Shown here: positions 57,201 through 64,000 of the stretch, piece by piece
Position numbering within the stretch: position 1 is the stretch's first letter
Layout: every line of letters begins with the position of its first letter
Assembly (NCBI RefSeq): GCF_022539315.1
Contig: NC_066323.1
Location: forward strand, 8,793,219-8,857,218
Direction of reading: 5' to 3'
DNA from: Serinus canaria
Taxonomy: Eukaryota > Chordata > Aves > Passeriformes > Fringillidae
DNA: 64,000 nucleotides
Notes under the pieces: generated by a model
What the model was told of the DNA's origin: nothing
What the model saw: only the letters and a program-made list of their open reading frames with translations
Databases searched by the model: none
Program-made: the position numbers and the translations under genes

Positions 57201-60200
57201 AACATATTGTTAAACAAATGGATATGTAAACAGATCTCTGGGATGACACATGGAGACAGCATCTCTGACTCAATTACAACTGCAGCTGATGGTCTCACCT
57301 ACCTGACTGCCACCAAATACCCAGACACCTAACACTGACACAAGGAGGTTTTACAGCTCCTTCCCAAGTAAACACTGAAACGGGTAAGATAACAAACTCC
57401 TTTGATTCAGTCTAGGGAGAGAAAGAGGTCCCACACTCACTAGGATTTAAGAGCTCAATCCTTCCTACCTCTTGTGGGTGGGAGCACACACTGACTGCTC
57501 TGAAACCCTGTTAAGGATTTAAAGAAGGCTACTGGTCACTGTGGGATACTGTGTAAAACACAAAAGAAAGCTACAAACATTTGTTTGTAAGGGATAAGGT
57601 TATGTTCAAATCCTATCTGCCTGCTCAAGAAGAAGGCAGGTTTTCTTGATCACCTTTTCTATTTGCATCCTCCTCATTACACTGACACTCCAAGGACTTG
57701 GCAGTTACTGTTTCTACAGCTCTGACGAACTGGAAAACGATTATTAAGCAGCAGGGTGGCAGGAGGAGACAAGTCTGTGTCAAGAAAAGCAGCTATGTAG
57801 TACCTGGGCAGAACCTTTTGCAATAGTCCTTTTATCCCAGCTAGGAATGGCCACAGGGACCCCTCTGGAAGGAAAGAACAACTCTCTGCTCCTCAAAGTC
57901 TCAAGTGACAAAGGCTGTTTTGCAGCTTCTGTCCCGACAACCTGTGGAGGTGCAAGACAGAAAACTGAACTCATGCCTTAGGCAGGAAGGATTACATATC
58001 TTTCAAAGTTTTAAAGGTCAACCTCCAGACTTACTCTCCTGGACAATTTACCCTTCACTGAACCAATGCCAAAACCAGTAGGATTGGTTTATCTCCATGT
58101 ACACTGACAGAATAATTCACCAGCCTTGCTGGCAAACTCCAATGCTCACCCTTTGGCAGGTGAATGGGTGCACTTGGCAGGTGAAGGGAGTACTTGTATA
58201 AAGTTTAGTGGCAACAGTGAAACAAAAACCAACACATAGTATCAAAAAAAAAAATTCCAATGTGCTATCCTATCTTTTTTCTTGTTTTCCTGGTTAATTC
58301 CAATGATTTTATTTTGTTCTGAAATCTAAACAAAGCATTTCACAAGTTTCAGGTGAATAACTGCTGCAAGAAAGCATCTGTCCAAGCCTGGGATGTCAAA
58401 GGACATGCACATGGATTTTCCCCATGAAATTCCAGTCCAAGACAAACAAGATCAAACAGGAGAAGATGCCTCTTTCAGAGACTTCTCTAGCTTTGCAGGT
58501 TGGAGTGGGGCAGAGCCTGATCACTAACTGGGAGAGCAGATGCCACCAGGGGAGCTCCTTTACACCAGAAGCAGCGCTGATTCACTGGGATGTGTACCAC
58601 GGAACAACCATGCAATGAGGCAGGTCAGGCACCCAGGGACTGTGTGAGCAGTGCAGCAGCTCCTTGTGCAAACAACCCACTCTGCAAGCCTCAATTTCTC
58701 AAAAGGAACAAAAACATGGTAAACCTGCCAGCTCACTGCAGAACAACCACGGGCCATGCTAAAGTCCAACACATGAGCTGTACACCTGGGAAGTATCTCT
58801 GAAAACAAATCAGCAGCTGTGTCAGCTGCTGTACATATTTTCTTCCTAGCACTGCCAGTCAACATCTTTACTAGCGAAAAAAGAATAAACTCCAAACAAT
58901 TCTGCTTTGCTCTTTTTCAGTAAAAACAAACCCTCCCAAACCTCGACCCAAACTCTGTTTACACCAAAACTGCTGCAGTCCTGAATAGGAGCAACAAATG
59001 GAGTGAGCTAAAGTGTTAGTGACAAATAAACCATTCAAACGATTCCAGCATAATTATAGGTTGGCTCTCTTGATGTCACATTGGGTACATCACTGCAGAT
59101 ATTACATTCACCTTATGAAAAGATTGCACAGAGAAGCTCAGTTGGTAACCCAAACAGCATTATGTATCATGAGTCTGTCAGCATCAGGAGTGCATGCACC
59201 CTGGCATTTGAAGTCCTGGTGTTTCAAGTGATAATCCAATGTACCAGACATCACTGATCTCTATATAAAAGGGGGCACCACTTTTCCTTTCAACTGGAGC
59301 TGTTTTTCACTTCTCATTCTGAAGAGTTGTGTGGTGCTGCCCGCAAGTGGCTACACTGCACAGCAGCTCAATCTGCAGCACTCTGGGTCCCCAGAGAGAA
59401 AAAGTGATCAATACTCCAATGCTGCTTTTGTATGAGGTCTCTAAGTGCTTCCATGCAAGATGCTGCTCCTCTGGGTTTTGAAATTACTCTGAAGAGAACG
59501 TGAAAGCCCCCACTGCAAATTCATAATCCTGACACAAACTGCAGCTGCAGCACAGAATGAAAATGAAATTCATTGGTGAGCTGCAAGCTGTTCTATTGGC
59601 AAAGGTGGAATCTGGTATGTGGGGAAGGGACCTCAAAAACAGACCAAAACCTCAGCACTGAGGGAACAGGAAAATCATATTAGAGAAGTACCAGCTAGGA
59701 ACACGAAAGTTCGTGCCTGACAGGGATTTACACCTCCCTGGTGGGTCTGGGATGGCAGAGACCCTGAGCACTGCATCATCTGAGAAAGGTGGCAGTAATC
59801 AGAGAGTCTTGGGAGGGAAGACAAAGACATTTGAAGGATCAGACTTGCTGTGGTAGATAAGCAGAGCATAGAAGGTCTCCAGAGAAGCATCTGGATGGTG
59901 ATGGTGAGTGCAGACAACAGATTGCATTTTCTATTTCTTGGATACAGCCAAAAGACACTGGACTTCTCGCAATTAATTTCTTCCAGGGGGATCTAGAATT
60001 GGCTTTGGCTCTTCCTGCACACAGGCTGGAAGAAGTCTTTCATGCTGAGCTGTAACCTTTAGGACCTCATCTTTCCTGTTACCTGCAGCCCACAGGAGCA
60101 GGGCCAGGCACGCTGGGCAGGCTGGCTTCAGAGCGGGCAGCTGGAGCTTCCTCAGCACAGCCCGCAACACATTCCTGGAGCAGGGCCTTGGTGAGTGCAT

Positions 60201-63200
60201 GTTGTAAGACAGGATTCATGAGACATGGTGGATGTGAATGAACTTGATGGTCTTCTACTGCCTGGCTGGGTTTTGCAGTTGGATCCTGCACAGGATCAGA
60301 GAAATCCAGCCTGTGTCAAGTGGCAGTGAAAGAAAGCCAGTCCCACTGTCAACACTGACATGTGCCATGTCAACACCTGACAGGACATCTGGCAGGGCCG
60401 TCCCCTCCTTGATGTCACTGCTCTAGGGCCATCTGAGGGTTGACAGTATGCTCCTGTTCCAAGTGTCACCCAGCACCCATCACTGTCTGTCTCTGTGTTA
60501 CAGCACAGTGCTCCCCTGGCAGGACAGCACCAGCCTGGGGCTCTGGCCACTACACTGACTGATCTACATTAGGGAGAATTTAAGCAACATGGTTTAAAAA
60601 TGAGAAAGCGCACTGCTTGCTTCTGTCAGGTCAAGCCACTTCCTCTGGGGCCAGGAAGGACTGACAAGCTGGAAAGGACTGGATATCCAGGGGATGAAAA
60701 TGCCTAGGTCTGAGCAGGAGGAAGAGGAGAAGTGATCTCCCCTGATCTCACCCCCATGACTGCAGGGGCAGTAACAGCCCCATTCCTCCATACAGCTCTA
60801 AGCTGCCACTGGGACTATTAAGTGCCACTGGATACCTATCTGTTATAGCAGGGGATGGGAGGGCAGGGCAAGCAGCTGGGTGCTCAGCCCCTCTTTTGCT
60901 CTCAATCCAAGGCTTCCAAGGTTCTGCTGAGTCCAGTCCACCCAAAGTGCTTGGCAGCCAGGGTGGAGTGGGTGAGTGCTGTGCCCATGAATGTTCCTGC
61001 AGACAGGCAAGCCACAGACAGCTGGCTGGAGGAGGAACATTTCCTTGGAAGGGTTTTATCATTTTAAAGGGAACAAATTCCAACTGATTGCCCTTGTAAG
61101 AGCCTGCATGGTACTTGCACTTCTAGCCTAATCAATAGAAATTTTAATTGCTCTGGTAATTACGCTTTCAGCAATGCTGCAGTCCTTTGTTCTCCAAGTG
61201 GGAGACCAATATCTGCTGTTCTCCGGTGGCCCCATCTGGCTGCAGCCTGGAACAGCATTTGCCACTTGGAGGGGAAGGGACATTCCATCAGGGACCAGGG
61301 TGACACCAAGCCTTGGCATGCACAGCCTGGCTGGTGCAGATCTCTGGGGCACGGGGTGCACTCCCCAGGTCAGAATGGGGAGCTGCCAGCCAAAATCACC
61401 TCAGCTTCCTCCTCTTAAAGCTGCTGCTCAAGAGCTTCACATCCCTGCATGCCTCCCTGGAGCAGGTCCCAGGTCTGATGCTTTCCTGAGGGCACTGGGC
61501 TCTAGGGTGCACATTTTGAGTCCTTCCCATGCATGAACTTGCAGTGTGTCACCAGTATTTCTTCTCTGGGCTGTAAATGGTTTCAAAATACATTGTAGAC
61601 ACCAAGGTTATGTTGCTTTGTCTTCTGGCTACATCTTCAGGAAGTGGAAGAGCCCTTACCCCCTGAGTCCTGATGGGTACTGTCAAAGCCTGACTACACT
61701 TGGGAGAACACAGGCCCTACAAGTTACCCTAGAAAATTATTATAAGGAAAAGCCATTGTGACAAGTGCCATGTTACTGTATGGACATCAGATTAACCTTA
61801 TGACAGGCCCAGTGCTTGAGAAGAACAGTCTCTGCTTGGCTGAGCAGGAGCCATGTCTGGTGCTTCCCCACACTATTTAAATTCAAAGTTCTTGTGCTTG
61901 GTTCCAGAACCAAGCACATGTTCAGCTCAAGGGCATTTTACCTGCAAGAATGCATCAGCCATAGCACAGACCTTCACGCTTCAGTTCCCCAGCCAAGGAC
62001 TGTCAGCAGCACTGGGCTGCACACAGGGTTTGGGGGGGGGAGCGTGTGTGCAAACCTAGCAAGGCTCTCCCTGGGAATTGGGATCCTGCTCCCCTCAGCT
62101 TGGTCAAGCAAGCTATGAAATACAAAGTGTGGGGGCCTGCACGAAGGTGTAATTGCAGTTTGGATCTGTCAAGCACACACAAAGTCTGGATTTACTTGCA
62201 ATTGCACTCATCCTGCCCACAATGTATTTTTTCAAGCCACGATCCTGAGTGGCATGGCCCAGGGTGTCTCAGCTCCCATGCCTGCCAGAATCACAGGACA
62301 CAGCCATACATTTCTCAATCAACAGCTGTTAACATGACACAGCTACTTTGTCACATACTGGGCCACTCACAGCTAAGAGCAAGGTTTCCAGAAAGAACTG
62401 CTACTGGCCTTAGCACTTAAACAAAACAGCTCTACTCATGTCCCTGGAGTTTCCTCAAACAATGGCAGAAAACACCCACTGGAGCCCAGGGAGAGGAGGG
62501 TCTGTGGAGAAAAACCACAGCTGCTGATTTTTGAGATCTACACCACACAATCAGAAACCCTGGTCTATAAACATCCTCAACAAAGCCTAGCAGGTCTGGG
62601 GGGGGTTCTTTCCTCACTGTCCACTGTGTGCCACTGCCTTTAAAACCCTCACAAACAGACGCTCCTCCCTTATTGATTTTATGCTTTGGCACTGAACTGC
62701 ACGTTGTCCTGGGAGCTTGGTGGTGCTGGAGGCACCAACTCTGCTCATAGAGGGCTCTGGGCCTGGGATACTTGGGATGGAACCATGTACCACGTGCCAA
62801 TCACCCACCCACAGGCAGGAAGGAGTCTGCCACAAATGACCTCCCTTCTTGTTTAAATATTAAGATTTCTCAGCTAAGACACTGCTCTGTGCATTTGCAG
62901 ATGTCCCTCTTCCTTGCTGGGACTGCTCTTGTTGGCCTTTCTGAGCAGATCTAATTACAGGCTGTTCTGTTCATTGACAATTTCATATACTCTCATTTTT
63001 TAGGTTAACTTGAATAACTGGCAAGAAGCAGAACTACATGGGTGGAGTAACAGGCCATGGATTTATGACATGCTGGTATTCAGGGCAAACACAGAAATAT
63101 CCTGAACTCTGCTGCTGCTGTCAATTTGATAATGAGAATGTGATTTGAAATAAAAACATCTTGGGTGCCAATTCACTACAGCAGCAAGTAAAAATAGACA

Positions 63201-63883
63201 GAATACCTAGAAATAGAGGACTCTGTGCTCCAAACACATCCAAAGCTTGAGTATCATATAGTATCTTACAAAAACAGAGCACGTGGCTGCATTGGGGCTA
63301 TGGTACCATAGGTACCTATGGTACACAGGCCACTCAGTGAAGCCCTGCATGAGCTTCAGCAGAGAGAACAGAGTGCTCTGTGGGTCTAGCTAAGCACAGG
63401 TGAGGGCTCTGCTTTCAAGTGCTCTGCAGCCTTTGGGTGCTTTCCCCCAGGCCACGCTCCCAGAGTAACCCCAACAGTATAGAGTGTGAGTCACAAACAC
63501 CCCTGGGCAAAGCCTGGGTGAGCTCTGCCAGAGCCTGAGGTAGCCAAGAGCAGGCCTTTTAGACAAATAAAAGCAGCTTTTAAAAGCTAGAGAGAAATAA
63601 AAAAAGGGGGCTGCAGAGCCTTGTGCATTTTAAAGAATCTGGCCTTTACAGGAGCTGTTCCCAGTTTCAGGTCAAGTCTGGGGTCTCCTTTAATCTACTT
63701 TTAAGTGGTACAAGCAGTTGTGATCCCCGGGCCAGGAGGCAGGGCAGCCTCCTCTCACTGCACCTTCCCGTGTTCGCTGCGTGTGATCTTCCACAGGACT
63801 TACCTGTTGCTGTCCCGGTACTGATAGATATAACAGCCCTGAGGCATCCCACTCTCCTGGTCCAAGGTAAACGACAGCTTCAT
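27210..63883 (-). CDS. DIS3L2: DIS3-like exonuclease 2, 3' part (last eight coding exons)
   Basis: Exons 5' to 3': 63883-63804, 36844-36661, 35489-35403, 31513-31366, 31268-31138, 30914-30810, 30148-30047, 27308-27210. These give 936 nt in phase, 311 aa and a stop. DIS3L2 is a cytoplasmic 3'-5' exoribonuclease that degrades oligouridylated RNA such as pre-let-7. The window holds the end of the RNB domain ([16 protein letters not shown], then [19 protein letters not shown] with the conserved HFTSPIRR) and the C-terminal S1-type domain ([52 protein letters not shown]). The catalytic RNB aspartates and the cold-shock domains lie upstream, outside the window. The protein ends at LLKRPSLDK, without the acidic tail of human DIS3L2. 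The adjoining exons match human DIS3L2 without gaps, so no coding exon is missing inside the window. Its 3' end lies about 1.4 kb upstream of the copy C start codon. Confidence 0.97.
27309..30046 (-). other. Last intron of DIS3L2
   Basis: A 2.7-kb intron with no further exon or RNA gene seen. Its acceptor ends TTGATGAAG after a strong pyrimidine tract, and its donor is GTAAGA. A degraded retroelement-like patch is at about 29685-29765. Confidence 0.6.
29685..29765 (+). repeat. Possible degraded LINE reverse-transcriptase remnant
   Basis: A frame on the + strand reads [18 protein letters not shown], which resembles the NIFINDLDEG stretch of CR1-type reverse transcriptases. It is short and eroded, and the next motif (FADDT) is not recognisable. 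Identification is from memory of the family only. Confidence 0.3.
31514..35402 (-). other. DIS3L2 intron (3.9 kb)
   Basis: The coding sequence continues directly from RPMQ to MALYF across it, so no exon is missing. No RNA gene or clear repeat is seen. The AT-rich part at 32270-32560 has no recognisable structure. Confidence 0.55.
43250..43640. promoter_or_regulatory. Candidate conserved non-coding element 1 in the large DIS3L2 intron
   Basis: An AT-richer island of high sequence complexity carries a 75-codon open frame on the + strand (43379-43606) without a recognisable domain, splice sites or neighbours. It could be a non-coding element or neutral DNA; only conservation would decide. Confidence 0.2.
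45320..45700. promoter_or_regulatory. Candidate conserved non-coding element 2 in the large DIS3L2 intron
   Basis: This AT-rich island is rich in homeodomain-type words: TTAATTAATTAG near 45499-45510, CATTAATG near 45540, ACATTAATAG near 45588, and TTTATG-type sites at about 45340-45360. The style is that of a developmental enhancer. This is inference from motif density alone. Confidence 0.28.
46590..46735 (-). repeat. Old CR1 LINE fragment (antisense)
   Basis: The + strand contains CAGCCTCTCTGGGTGCTTGT and GTTCCAGTTCTTAACCATGC. The first is preceded by a block resembling the CCAGCCTGGCCTTGAACACT region. The order and words match the antisense form of the common avian CR1 3' part, well diverged. 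It supports an avian or reptilian source. The boundaries are approximate. Confidence 0.5.
49080..49560. repeat. Possible ancient interspersed repeat of unknown type
   Basis: The stretch has the feel of an eroded repeat seen elsewhere in bird genomes (words such as CATTGAAGTATC, GCAACATCATTGCTGCCAAC, GTATTGGGCC). No terminal repeats, coding frame or tail are visible. This rests on memory and is weak. Confidence 0.2.
52390..52860. promoter_or_regulatory. Candidate conserved non-coding element 3 in the large DIS3L2 intron
   Basis: About 470 bp of AT-rich, non-repetitive sequence with many TTAATA, TAATTA, CTTAATAATG and TTTTATGATG words. It stands out against the 45-50% GC surroundings and has no coding potential. 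An intronic enhancer is possible, but nothing in the sequence proves it. Confidence 0.28.
63298..63324. repeat. Nested perfect palindromes (alternating 9-mer)
   Basis: The 9-mers CTATGGTAC, CATAGGTAC and CTATGGTAC follow one another. This makes a 14-bp perfect palindrome at 298-311 and an overlapping 22-bp perfect palindrome at 303-324 (offset 63000). No function is evident. Confidence 0.9.
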
Positions 63884-64000
63884 CTGCACAGAGGAGAAGG
63901 GGTGTGGGACAATGAAAAGAGAGAGAGAGACAGAGGAAAAAAAAAAAAAGACAACATTTTAGGCTCTTGGTAATTACAGTAACTTCAAGCAAGGCTTGTG

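Larger units (their letters stand above)
36845..63803 (-). other. 27-kb DIS3L2 intron
   Basis: The intron runs from donor AACAG|GTAAGT to acceptor CTGCAG|GCTGG. The flanking codons (SNR and LVEEF) are contiguous in the human protein. No nested protein gene, tRNA or CRISPR-like array was found on either strand; the open frames are short and without domains. It is mostly unique sequence of moderate GC, with AT-rich islands described separately, one probable CR1 fragment and a small palindrome. Confidence 0.7.

Noticed and set aside
36845..63803. A nested protein-coding or tRNA gene in the large DIS3L2 intron
   Set aside because: Both strands were read. The frames are short and without domains, and no tRNA box A/box B arrangement or spliced family was recognised.

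Overview
The window looks like a piece of a bird chromosome (vertebrate, avian by inference). It has split genes with GT/AG introns, a very GC-rich left half, few interspersed repeats and one probable antisense CR1 fragment. The gene order ECEL1 - alkaline phosphatases - DIS3L2 matches the mammalian 2q37 block ECEL1 - ALPI/ALPP cluster - DIS3L2. The species cannot be named from the sequence alone.

Layout. (1) 1-10.7 kb, + strand: GC-rich 5' flank and the complete 17-coding-exon ECEL1 gene (761 aa, M13 zinc metallopeptidase, HELTH and GENIAD motifs present). (2) 10.8-14.1 kb, - strand: ALP copy A, an intact 11-exon intestinal-type alkaline phosphatase (525 aa). (3) 14.8-15.2 kb, - strand: an orphan last exon of a third ALP gene. 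(4) 15.3-18.1 kb, + strand: a broken ECEL1 fragment. (5) 18.2-21.5 kb, - strand: ALP copy B, intact (517 aa). (6) 22.1-25.4 kb, - strand: ALP copy C, a more diverged intact paralogue (538 aa). (7) 26.8 kb to the right edge, - strand: the last eight coding exons of DIS3L2, including a 27-kb intron.

The arrangement is best explained by one tandem duplication in an ancestral order ECEL1 > < ALP-A < ALP-C. Breakpoints lie in the first coding intron of ECEL1 and in the last intron of ALP-C. The duplicate ECEL1 part then lost about 3.8 kb in three deletions and gained a stop, while the duplicated ALP stayed open as copy B. The A and B copies are near-identical over most of their length but carry blocks of high divergence, notably the exon coding for the crown domain. 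This suggests gene conversion or selection.

The most unusual signal is in intron 8 of all three ALP genes. It starts with AT (ATAAGT or ATGAGT) instead of GT and ends in AG, and the reading frame requires exactly these boundaries. Functionally the window combines a neuronal membrane peptidase, an array of GPI-anchored secreted-side phosphatases, and the 3' end of a cytoplasmic 3'-5' exoribonuclease gene; no joint pathway is implied.
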